A stretch of 27,991 bases of DNA. Origin: Bacillota bacterium. Its GTDB lineage: Bacteria; Bacillota; Clostridia; Christensenellales; Aristaeellaceae. Below the pieces are notes generated by a model that ran no database searches, was not told where the DNA came from, and worked only from the letters and a program-made list of their open reading frames with translations. Made by a program: the position numbers and the translations under genes. Below, piece by piece: positions 21,146 through 27,991 of the stretch. Location: contig JAEYPB010000084.1 in assembly GCA_023411175.1 (NCBI GenBank), positions 1 through 27,991 of the forward strand, in the 5' to 3' direction. How positions within the stretch are numbered: position 1 is the stretch's first letter; every line of letters starts with the position of its first letter.

Positions 21146-22480
21146 ATGACCAACGGACAGAGCGAAGGCGCGGACAGGGCGCTATTTCAGCTGAACGGCA
21201 AGCCCAGCTTCCGGCTGGCGGTTCCGCAGGCGCTGCAGCACGTATTGGCGATGCTGGTGGGCAACATCACGCCGCCGATTTTGATCGCGCAGCTTCTGGG
21301 GCTGCCGGAGGGCGACAAGATCCTCTTGATGCAGGCGGCGATGGTGATCGGCGGCGTCACGACGCTGCTGCAGCTGTTCCCGGTGTGGAAATTTGGCATG
21401 GGGCTGCCCAACGTCATGGGCGTCGCCTTCGCCTACATGCCGATCCTGACGGCCATCGGCGTAAACTACGGCATCAGCGCAATCTTCGGCGCGCAGCTGG
21501 TGGCGGCGTTCCTTTCCATCTTCATCGGCGCGGGCATCGGGAAGATCCGAAAGTTCTTCCCGCCCATCGTCAGCGGCACGGTGGTGCTGAGCATCGGCCT
21601 TTCGCTGTACTCGACGGCCGTCACCTACATGGCGGGCGGCAGCGGCGCGGGGGACAGCTTCGGCCTGCCCAAGTACTGGGCCATCGCGATGATCGTGCTG
21701 GTCGTAACGCTGGCCTGCAACTTCTTCGGCAAGAAGACCCTCAAGGTGTCCGGCATGCTGGCGGGCATCGCCGTGGGCTATGTGATCTCGCTCCTCTGGG
21801 GCGGCATGATCAATTTTGACAACGTGGCGTCGACCTCCTGGGTGGCGCTGCCCCAGTTCTTCAAGTGGGGGCTGGAGTTCCACCCCTCGGCCATCATTGC
21901 CATGACGCTGATGTACATCGTGCAGGCTGTGCAGACCATCGGCGACGTGTCCTCCACCGCCATCGGCGGCTTTGGCCGCGAGGCCACGGACAAGGAGATC
22001 GGCGGCGCGATCATGGGCCAGGGCATCTGCGGCATGCTGGGCGCGGCGATGGGCGGCCTGCCCACCGACCCCTACAGCCAGAACGTCGGCCTGATCGTCA
22101 CCACCAAGGTCATCGCGAAGCGCGTGTTTGCGATCGTGGGCATCATCATCATCGCGGCGGGGCTGTGCCCGAAATTCGGCGCGATCATGACCACCATCCC
22201 CTACCCGGTCCTGGGCGGCGCGACGATCACCGTGTTCGCGGCGATCACCATGTCCGGCATTCAGCTGATCACCCAGCAGCCGCTCAACTACCGCAACAAG
22301 ATGATCGTGGGCATCTCGCTGGCGCTGGGCGTGGGCATCAGCACCGTGTCAAAATCGATGCAGTTCTTCCCCACGGAGGTACAGAACATCATCGGCAATT
22401 CGCCGATTGTGCTCTCCTTCCTGGTGTCGTTCCTGCTCAACATCATCGTGCCCAAGGACGACAGCGCCGAGGAGGACTGA
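21146..22480 (+). CDS. Nucleobase:cation symporter-2 (uracil/xanthine permease family)
   Basis: A 444-aa polytopic membrane transporter of the NCS2 family, which imports uracil, xanthine, uric acid or related bases by proton symport. The TM1 QH pair (Gln31-His32) is present. The family signature Q-N-x-G-x4-T-[KR] is seen as QNVGLIVTTK (from Gln312). In the TM8 segment VQTIGDVSSTA (Gln263) a Gln stands where, to my knowledge, most members have a Glu involved in substrate and proton handling. Specificity is therefore uncertain. The ATG at 21146 follows AAAGGAAG. An upstream in-frame ATG at 21089 lacks a ribosome site and adds a non-family extension. It is monocistronic. Confidence 0.92.
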   Translation: MTNGQSEGADRALFQLNGKPSFRLAVPQALQHVLAMLVGNITPPILIAQLLGLPEGDKILLMQAAMVIGGVTTLLQLFPVWKFGMGLPNVMGVAFAYMPILTAIGVNYGISAIFGAQLVAAFLSIFIGAGIGKIRKFFPPIVSGTVVLSIGLSLYSTAVTYMAGGSGAGDSFGLPKYWAIAMIVLVVTLACNFFGKKTLKVSGMLAGIAVGYVISLLWGGMINFDNVASTSWVALPQFFKWGLEFHPSAIIAMTLMYIVQAVQTIGDVSSTAIGGFGREATDKEIGGAIMGQGICGMLGAAMGGLPTDPYSQNVGLIVTTKVIAKRVFAIVGIIIIAAGLCPKFGAIMTTIPYPVLGGATITVFAAITMSGIQLITQQPLNYRNKMIVGISLALGVGISTVSKSMQFFPTEVQNIIGNSPIVLSFLVSFLLNIIVPKDDSAEED

Positions 22481-22548
22481 CATTCGGGCACAGGAACCCG
22501 CAAAAGCTGCTGCCCCACCCGCATCCCTCGTCGACTTATGCCAAGAAC

Positions 22549-22626
22549 GTTATTACGCCACCAGCATGCTGGTGGCGTAATTCGCTCGATCGGCGACCCG
22601 GAAACCACGAGGGATTTCAGGGGTCG
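22549..22626 (-). repeat. 3'-UTR structured repeat, copy D (after the CUT1 operon)
   Basis: In the sense of the CUT1 operon it starts 11 nt after the last stop codon with CCCTGAAATCCC...GGTTTCCGGGTCGCC. It continues to a perfect 30-bp palindrome (22552-22581) whose arms include GCCACCAGC. The palindrome occupies the position of the second stem of copies A-C. The third stem is not recognisable. It lies between convergent genes and may serve both ends; there is no T-run. The rest of 22481-22636 shows no gene. Confidence 0.75.
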
Positions 22627-22636
22627 GAACCCACGC

Positions 22637-23479
22637 TTACCCCTTAATCCCGCTGAGCGAGATGCCCTTGACGATCTGCTTTTCAAAGATCACAAAGAAC
22701 AGAAGTATCGGCACCGAAGCGATGGTGTTGACCGTCATCGGCAGCGTCATGTCCACGGTGTGCTGCTTGATGAAGGTGGGGATGCCCACCGGCAGCGTGA
22801 ACATGTCCTCGTTCATCGCGCACAGGTACGGCCACAGGTAGCTGTTCCAGTTTCCGATGAAGGTGAAGATGGCCACCGTCACCATGACCGTGCGCCCGAG
22901 GGGCAGGATCACGTTTTTGAAGATGCTGAACTCGTTGGCGCCGTCGATGGTGGCGGACTCGATCAATTCCCCCGGAATCCCCATGAAGAAGCTGCGCATG
23001 ATGATGATGTTCATGGAGCTGGCGAGGGCGGGCAGGATCAGCCCCAGGTAGGTGTCCAGCAGGTTCAGGCCGTTGGACATCACAAAGAGCGGCACGATCG
23101 TCGCCTCGCCGGGCACCATCAGCCCCAGAAGGAAGTAGATGTACCAGGCGCTCTTGCCGCGGAACTTCAGCTTGGCCAGCGCGTAGGCGGCCATCGTGCA
23201 AAGCACGACCATGCCGACCGTCACCACCGCCGCCACGAAGAAGCTGTTGAACACCCACCGGGGCAGCGCGCTGCTGCCCAGGACGCTCTGGTAGTTGACA
23301 AAGGTGTAGGGCGGGCGGAAGTAATCGAAGGCGTTTGTGATCTGCACGCCCTCCGATTTGAAGGACACCATGATCATCCAGACGACCGGCAGCAGCACGA
23401 CGGCCATCATGAGGACCGAAAGCGCGGTCAGCGCGAACTGTCCGGGGTGGAACGGGCGGCGCTTGTGCTCCCTGACCAT
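22637..23479 (-). CDS. Carbohydrate ABC transporter permease (CUT1, MalG-like)
   Basis: A 280-aa membrane protein with six hydrophobic segments and the cytoplasmic EAA loop that contacts the ATPase (ELIESATIDGANEFSIFKNVILP, about 171-193). The start codon overlaps the stop of the upstream permease by one base (TAATG), with AAGGAGG inside that gene, so the two subunits are translationally coupled and probably equimolar. It is the last gene of the operon with the GH2 enzyme and binding protein. Oligosaccharide or glycoside import is the family role. Confidence 0.93.
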   Translation of the reverse strand: MVREHKRRPFHPGQFALTALSVLMMAVVLLPVVWMIMVSFKSEGVQITNAFDYFRPPYTFVNYQSVLGSSALPRWVFNSFFVAAVVTVGMVVLCTMAAYALAKLKFRGKSAWYIYFLLGLMVPGEATIVPLFVMSNGLNLLDTYLGLILPALASSMNIIIMRSFFMGIPGELIESATIDGANEFSIFKNVILPLGRTVMVTVAIFTFIGNWNSYLWPYLCAMNEDMFTLPVGIPTFIKQHTVDMTLPMTVNTIASVPILLFFVIFEKQIVKGISLSGIKG

Positions 23480-24372
23480 TACGGCTCCGCCTCCTTCCGC
23501 CTGCTCCAGAAGAACTGCACGAGGGTCAGCACGATCAGGATCAGGAACAGCGCGTAGCTCATCGCGGCGCCGTAGCCCAGGTTGTTCTTGCTGAAGGCCG
23601 ATTCATAGATGTAGTTGATGAGGGTCCAGAACTTGCTGTCGTTGTTGGTGATCAGCCGCATCTGCGCGAAGATCTTGAACGAGGCGATCAGCTGCAGCAT
23701 CAGGATCAAGAGGTGCGTGGGCCTGAGCATCGGCAGCGTGATCGAGACGAGCTGGCGGGACGCGCTGGCGCCGTCGATGGCGGCGGCCTCGTACAGCTGG
23801 TCGGGGATGTCCTGCAGCGCGGAGATGTAGAGCATCATGTTGTAGCCCATCGTCCACCAGCAGGTCGCGCCCACCACGGAGACCCATACCAGGGTTTGAT
23901 CCTTCAGGAAGAACAGCTCCTCGGTGAAGCCCAGGTTTTTCATCACCACGCTGACAAAGCCCATGCCGTAGGGGCGCAGCATGTACACCGCGATGTACGA
24001 TATGACCGACACCGAAAGCAAATTCGGTATAAAATAGGAGGCGCGCAGCAGCCGCTTGATCTTTGTGGCGCGGTTGGCGAGCAGCGCCAGAAAAAACGAC
24101 GTGGCGATGATGGCCGGCGTCGAGAAAATCACAAACTTGGTGGTGTTCCACAGCGCGTTCCAGAAGAACTTGTCGCCCAGGAACTTTTGGTAGTTCGCCC
24201 AGCCCAGAAATTTCTGCTTGCCCATCAGGCCCCATTTGAACGCGCTCATGTACAGGCCCTCGCCCACCGGCCAGATGATAAAGGCCGTGTACACGATCGC
24301 AAAGGGCAGAATGAAGCACAGCGCCACCAGGTCCTGGCGCAGCCTGCGCCTGGGCTTTATGCGCGTATCCAT
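23479..24372 (-). CDS. Carbohydrate ABC transporter permease (CUT1, MalF/UgpA-like)
   Basis: A 297-aa six-helix permease. The first helix is DLVALCFILPFAIVYTAFIIW. The EAA loop is DQLYEAAAIDGASASRQLVSITLP (about 191-214). The ATG at 24372 follows AAGGGGG. The frame is open 39 codons upstream, but that part runs into an intercistronic terminator-like hairpin and is not translated sequence. It forms the heterodimeric channel with the MalG-like partner. No ATPase gene is present in the operon, so a shared MsmK-type ATPase encoded elsewhere probably powers it. Confidence 0.93.
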   Translation of the reverse strand: MDTRIKPRRRLRQDLVALCFILPFAIVYTAFIIWPVGEGLYMSAFKWGLMGKQKFLGWANYQKFLGDKFFWNALWNTTKFVIFSTPAIIATSFFLALLANRATKIKRLLRASYFIPNLLSVSVISYIAVYMLRPYGMGFVSVVMKNLGFTEELFFLKDQTLVWVSVVGATCWWTMGYNMMLYISALQDIPDQLYEAAAIDGASASRQLVSITLPMLRPTHLLILMLQLIASFKIFAQMRLITNNDSKFWTLINYIYESAFSKNNLGYGAAMSYALFLILIVLTLVQFFWSRRKEAEP

Positions 24373-24412
24373 GCCGATGCGCCCCCTTGGTTCGAGTATG
24401 CGTATTAACCGG

Positions 24413-24434
24413 AAAAAGGCCCGCGACCGGGCCT
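24413..24434 (-). terminator. Intercistronic terminator-like hairpin in the CUT1 operon
   Basis: On the minus strand a 7-bp stem AGGCCCG/CGGGCCT with loop GTCG, followed by TTTTT. It lies between the binding-protein and permease genes. A weak intrinsic terminator here would reduce permease expression relative to the binding protein. Confidence 0.65.
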
Positions 24435-24448
24435 GGGCCGTTGCGCAT

Positions 24449-24480
24449 CCCCCGCGGGCGGGCTTGCCCGCCCGCGGGGG
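24449..24480. repeat. GC-only 15-bp hairpin after the CUT1 binding-protein gene
   Basis: Perfect arms CCCCCGCGGGCGGGC and complement with a two-base loop, 18 nt beyond the stop codon. It resembles the GC-only hairpin at 10343-10374, also between a binding-protein gene and its permease. Likely an mRNA-stabilising 3' end. Confidence 0.75.
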
Positions 24481-24498
24481 ACCGATCATAAGAGCCTT

Positions 24499-25794
24499 TT
24501 ACGCGATGATCTGCTCGATCTCGCCCACGATGCCGTCATAGGTGGCGGCGCCGTCCTGATCGCCCGCCAGGAACAGGTCGATCTGGCGCTTGATGCCGTC
24601 GCGGATCGGGTAGGAGTAGGGGTTGGCTTCGAAGAACACCACGTGGTTGGCCACGTCGGCGTAGTCCTTGCGGTAGTTGAGCTTCGCGAAGTCTTCGCTG
24701 GCGATGACGTTCACGTTGGCGACCACGTGGCCCGCGTTGGCCCAGATCAGCGAATTCTTGGACACGAAGTCAAAGAACTTCATGGCCTCGACGCGCTTCT
24801 CGTCGCTGTTGTCGCCGGTCACCGGCAGCACGAAGGTGTGGGAGTCGCCCCACTGGGCGTTCACATCGAACAGCGTGGGCACGGAGATGACGCCGAAGTT
24901 CAGGCCTTCCACGTTCTCAATACCGGAGGTGTTCCACACGCCGCCGAAGGTGATGGCAGCCTTGCCGCCCATGAAGTAGGAGACGTAGTCCTCGAGGTTG
25001 GTGGGGATGATGCCCTCGTCGTAGAACTTCTTCATGTAGTCCAGCACGGCGACGGTCTTGTCCTTTTCGATCTTGATCTCAAGGTCGGAGGTGATGACCG
25101 GCGCGCCGTTCATCTGGTAGTACAGCGCCCAGAACAGGCGGAACGGGTCGTCGCCCGAGGACGGGAAGGCCATCGCGTGGGTGCCTTCGGGCATCTTGGC
25201 CTTGAGGTCCTTCATGAAGGTGAAGAACTCGTCGGCGTTCTGGGGCAGGGTCAGCGCTTCGCCGTCCTTGAGGACGCCGGCCTGGGTCAGGAGGTCCTTG
25301 TTGTAGAAGCAGACCATCGGGTGGGTATCCAGCGGCACCGCGTAGATCTCGCCGTCGATGGTGGCGGCGGACAGGGTGTTCTGGTTGACCTGGGTCCAGT
25401 CAAAGCCCGCGTCCTGGGCGTACTTGTCCATCGCGACCACGACGCCCTGGTCATAGAGCTCGGGGAGCTTGGCGATGTGGCTGATGCCGATGTCCGGGCC
25501 CTTGCCCACGGAAACGCCGGTCATGAGCTTGGTGTAATACTCGCCCCAGTCCAGCATGACGTTGCGCACGGTCATCTTGGGGTTCGTGGCATTGTATTCG
25601 GCCACCAGCTTCTCCATGTAGCCGCCCTCGCCGCCGGAGAACAGGGACCAGAAGATCAGTTCGTTTTCGCCGGCCACGATGGCCTCAGGGTTCTCGACCT
25701 CGCCGTCCTCGTTGATCTGGACTTCTTCGGCGATTGCCGCCACAGCCGTGAACAGCATCATCAGCGCGAGCAAAAGGGACAACAGTTTCTTCAT
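24499..25794 (-). CDS. Carbohydrate ABC transporter substrate-binding protein (CUT1)
   Basis: A 431-aa extracellular solute-binding protein of family 1 (MalE-like). Residues 1-22 form a signal peptide (MKKLLSLLLALMMLFTAVAAIA) with a type I cleavage site. No lipobox Cys is present, as in the other binding protein of this window. The mature part shows IFWSLFSGGEGGYMEKLVAEYN, GPDIGISHIAKLPELYDQG, DGEIYAVPLDTHPMVCFYNKDLL and GKAAITFGGVWNTSGIEN, all typical of the family. The ATG at 25794 follows AAGGAG; 19 upstream codons are rejected. It sits between the GH2 gene and the permeases. Ligand probably a glycoside cleaved by that enzyme. Confidence 0.93.
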   Translation of the reverse strand: MKKLLSLLLALMMLFTAVAAIAEEVQINEDGEVENPEAIVAGENELIFWSLFSGGEGGYMEKLVAEYNATNPKMTVRNVMLDWGEYYTKLMTGVSVGKGPDIGISHIAKLPELYDQGVVVAMDKYAQDAGFDWTQVNQNTLSAATIDGEIYAVPLDTHPMVCFYNKDLLTQAGVLKDGEALTLPQNADEFFTFMKDLKAKMPEGTHAMAFPSSGDDPFRLFWALYYQMNGAPVITSDLEIKIEKDKTVAVLDYMKKFYDEGIIPTNLEDYVSYFMGGKAAITFGGVWNTSGIENVEGLNFGVISVPTLFDVNAQWGDSHTFVLPVTGDNSDEKRVEAMKFFDFVSKNSLIWANAGHVVANVNVIASEDFAKLNYRKDYADVANHVVFFEANPYSYPIRDGIKRQIDLFLAGDQDGAATYDGIVGEIEQIIA

Positions 25795-25865
25795 TGGAAC
25801 CGCTCCTTTCGAATTAGGTCTCCAAACCCCGTTGCCGGGGGAGTACCACATGACGAAGGGCGGGC

Positions 25866-27632
25866 TTACCGGCCCGCGGGGTTCTGGGTCAGCGCGCAGA
25901 AGCGCTCCGGGTCCACCTTGGGTTTTCTGTCCGGGGTCAGGATGCCGTTGGTCTCCTGCTGCACGTCGGTCAGCTGGGTGTAGCAGTAGCCCTGGCAGTA
26001 GTCGATGGCGCGCACCGCGTCGGTCACGGCCTGGTAGCGGGCGAAGAAGGCATCATCGCCGCGCACCTTGTCGTGATAGCCCCAGGTGTTCTCGTCATCG
26101 CCGTCCTCGAAGGCGATGCCGCCGTACTCGGTGACCATGAAGGCTTCCTTGCCGGTGGGGGTAAAGCCCTCGCACGAGGCCATGCGCCAGTCGTTGGAGG
26201 TGCGGGAGGTCTCGTCCCGGTCGCGGAAGTGCCGTTCGATCTTCTCGGCGGTGTCCGCGTAGTCGTGCAGCGCGAAGATGTCGGTCTCAAGCTGCTCCCA
26301 GCCGTCGTTGACGGAGACCAGCCGGGTGCCGTCCAGCGCCTTGGCCTCGTGGTAGAGGAGGCGCGCCGCGGCCTGCATGCGGGCATCCTTGTAGATGCGG
26401 GTCACGCCCCAGCTCTCGTTGAGGGGCACCCAGCAGATGATGGACGGGTGGTTGTAGTCGCGGTCGATGAACCCGGCGAGGGTGGCGGAGAGGTGGTTCA
26501 CCGATTCATCGGTGAACTCATAGGCGCTGGGCACCTCGCCCCAGACGAGGACGCCCAACTTGTCCGCCCAGTAGTAGTATCTGGGGTCCTCCAGCTTCTG
26601 GTGCTTGCGCGCGCCGTTGTAACCCAGCTTCTTCGTCCATTCGAGGTCGGCCCGGATGGCCTCGTCGGAGGGCGGGGTCAGGTGGCTCTCCGGCCAGTAG
26701 CCCTGGTCCAGCACCAACCGCTGATAGAGGGGCTGGTTGTTGAGCAGCACCCGGCCGTCCTTCACGGCCACCTTGCGCATGCCGAAGTAGGTGGAAACCC
26801 GGTCCATCTCGGCCGCGCCGTCCAGGATGCGGATGGTGACGTCGTAGAGGTTCGGCTCCTTCGGCGACCAGAAGTGGAAGCCGGGGATCAGGTGGCCCTC
26901 GACCATCGAAAGGGAGATTTCCGTCAGCCGCTGGGCGACGGAAACGACCGCCCTGCGCACTTCCTCGCCCTTGAACGATACAATGATCTCCGCCATGAGG
27001 GGCTTCAAAGGCATGTCCTTCAGCGTCAGGCGGAAGATGGCATGGCCGGTGTCAATGTCGGGGGTGATGTGGGCGCGGAGCATGTAGTTATCGCCCACCG
27101 CCTCCAGATACACCGTCTGCCAGATGCCGGAGGTGGGCGTGTACCAGCAGCCCATCCAGCCCTCTTTCCAGTACTGCTTGCCCCGGGGCTGGGTGCAATC
27201 CGGCGCGTCCTCGACGCGCACGCAGATTTCGTTTTCGCCGTTTTGGAGGAAGCGCGTCACATCCAGCGCGAAGGGGGTATAGCCGCCCTCGTGCGCGCCC
27301 GACAAGGCGCCGTTCACGTACACCTGGCAGCGGAAGTCCACCGCGCCGAAGCGCAGAAGCACCCGTCGGCCCTTCATGGTTTCGGGCAGCAGGAACGCGC
27401 GCTTGTACCAGATAACGTTTGAGATGCGCTGGTCGTTGAGCCCGCTGGCGGGCGTCTGATGGGCGAAAGGCACCGTGATCGACAGCGGAAGCGCCTTGCC
27501 CGGCGCCTGCCAGTTTTCAGTAAGCCCCTGATCCTTTTCATCAAAGGCAAACTGCCACTCGCCGTTCAAGTTCATCCAGTCGGGCCTAAAAAAATCTGGA
27601 CGGGGATGTTCCGGACGGGGGATCTGTTTCAT
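25866..27632 (-). CDS. Glycoside hydrolase family 2 (beta-glycosidase, possibly glucuronidase/galactosidase type)
   Basis: A 588-aa cytoplasmic GH2 enzyme without signal peptide. It has an N-terminal sugar-binding/jelly-roll domain (about 15-185), an immunoglobulin-like domain (about 186-290) and a TIM barrel (about 295-588). The acid/base is Glu406 in CWVPLNESWG and the nucleophile Glu502 in FMVTEYGG. Length is near that of bacterial beta-glucuronidases, but glucuronidase-specific residues cannot be confirmed here, so galactosidase, mannosidase or other beta-glycosidase activities remain possible. The ATG at 27632 has AAGGTGG 5 nt upstream and fits the family start better than an ATG seven codons earlier. 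First gene of the CUT1 operon, so it hydrolyses what the importer brings in. Confidence 0.93.
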   Translation of the reverse strand: MKQIPRPEHPRPDFFRPDWMNLNGEWQFAFDEKDQGLTENWQAPGKALPLSITVPFAHQTPASGLNDQRISNVIWYKRAFLLPETMKGRRVLLRFGAVDFRCQVYVNGALSGAHEGGYTPFALDVTRFLQNGENEICVRVEDAPDCTQPRGKQYWKEGWMGCWYTPTSGIWQTVYLEAVGDNYMLRAHITPDIDTGHAIFRLTLKDMPLKPLMAEIIVSFKGEEVRRAVVSVAQRLTEISLSMVEGHLIPGFHFWSPKEPNLYDVTIRILDGAAEMDRVSTYFGMRKVAVKDGRVLLNNQPLYQRLVLDQGYWPESHLTPPSDEAIRADLEWTKKLGYNGARKHQKLEDPRYYYWADKLGVLVWGEVPSAYEFTDESVNHLSATLAGFIDRDYNHPSIICWVPLNESWGVTRIYKDARMQAAARLLYHEAKALDGTRLVSVNDGWEQLETDIFALHDYADTAEKIERHFRDRDETSRTSNDWRMASCEGFTPTGKEAFMVTEYGGIAFEDGDDENTWGYHDKVRGDDAFFARYQAVTDAVRAIDYCQGYCYTQLTDVQQETNGILTPDRKPKVDPERFCALTQNPAGR

Positions 27633-27714
27633 GTGTACCACCTTTTGTTTCATGATTGATGGAGCAATTACCGGACAACGAAACAACTTTAGCAAAACAT
27701 ACAGAAAAACATCA

Positions 27715-27725
27715 GGTCATTGACC
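27715..27725. promoter_or_regulatory. Palindrome GGTCA-T-TGACC at the GH2 operon start site
   Basis: An 11-bp perfect palindrome 5 nt downstream of the -10 of the GH2 promoter, covering the expected transcription start. It is a candidate operator for an unlinked regulator. Confidence 0.5.
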
Positions 27726-27730
27726 GGATT

Positions 27731-27759
27731 ATCATAGCACGGCGGGGGTGGCATGTCAA
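27731..27759 (-). promoter_or_regulatory. Promoter of the GH2/CUT1 operon
   Basis: On the minus strand TTGACA (27754-27759), 17 nt, TATGAT (27731-27736). The leader is about 95 nt and AT-rich. Confidence 0.8.
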
Positions 27760-27822
27760 TCAATTATGAACATTCCATTAAATCCGTTGTTTACGCCATA
27801 TTTCCTGCAGAAAAACTAAAGG

Positions 27823-27991
27823 CAAGCCCTCCCGCTATGCCGGGTAATGAAAATCTGCTGACGCATCTTTTCATTGCGTACGGAGCGGGCCGGTTTCCTA
27901 AAACGCCGCGAGCGTTTCCGGGCGGAAACCGGTACGGGAACGCTTTCCCCGTCGGCCGGGCAAGCCCTCCGGCTTCGCCGGGCAATGAAAA
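27823..27991. repeat. Direct repeats and hairpins at the right edge, no gene
   Basis: GGCAAGCCCTCC...GCCGGG.AATGAAAA occurs at 27823-27853 and again at 27958-27991, where the window ends. Between them are AATGAAAA/TTTTCATT arms (27846-27853, 27868-27875) and CCGGTTTCC/GGAAACCGG arms (27890-27898, 27924-27932). The only open frame follows the repeats and has no recognisable protein features. Confidence 0.6.

Noticed and set aside
1..27991. tRNA or rRNA genes
   Set aside because: I saw no cloverleaf with T-loop/acceptor features and no rRNA segment on either strand, although a covariance scan was not possible.

Overview
This is a GC-rich window (roughly 60% or more in most genes) from a Gram-positive anaerobe, most likely a member of the Clostridia. 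The evidence is AGGAGG-type ribosome sites, several near-consensus TTGACA/TATAAT promoters, an oxygen-sensitive glycyl radical enzyme, two ABC sugar importers, an intracellular GH2 glycosidase and alanine dehydrogenase. Both solute-binding proteins carry plain A-x-A signal-peptidase sites and no lipobox. I cannot name a genus from sequence alone.

Layout, left to right. (1) 26-4403, minus strand: a ROK repressor, a radical-SAM activase and a glycyl radical enzyme of unknown substrate, in one tightly packed operon behind a consensus promoter whose -10 lies inside a 25-bp palindrome. (2) 4478-5795, minus: alanine dehydrogenase with its terminator. (3) 5970-12618, minus: a ribose/CUT2-type sugar importer (binding protein, permease, double ATPase, second permease) ending in a cupin-type glucose-6-phosphate isomerase, with a repeat-filled leader of about 600 nt and a hairpin-filled 640-nt gap after the binding-protein gene. 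A zinc alcohol/polyol dehydrogenase is divergent from it (12829-13872). (4) 13873-16295: a TIR-flanked, AT-richer cassette carrying a GFA-family gene, a small ORF coupled to tag (3-methyladenine glycosylase), and a DUF2798 membrane protein. (5) 16314-17329, minus: two paralogous cysteine-rich proteins. (6) 17521-18610, plus: an AT-rich islet with a tyrosine-recombinase-like protein lacking recognisable catalytic residues. (7) 18658-22480: a frameshifted EamA transporter, a TetR/flavodoxin-like pair behind a perfect palindrome, and an NCS2 nucleobase permease. (8) 22637-27759, minus: a GH2 glycosidase with a CUT1-type importer (binding protein and two permeases, no ATPase).

Metabolically, modules 3 and 8 look like two carbohydrate utilisation loci. 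One imports a monosaccharide-like substrate and can feed hexose phosphate into glycolysis through the isomerase. The other imports an oligosaccharide or glycoside and cleaves it inside the cell. The ROK-controlled radical enzyme suggests a sugar-derived substrate.

The most unusual feature is a family of structured elements (five copies at four loci). Each lies just downstream of a gene stop codon, always in the same orientation relative to that gene. The stems differ in sequence but keep their pairing. I could not match the family to a described element.
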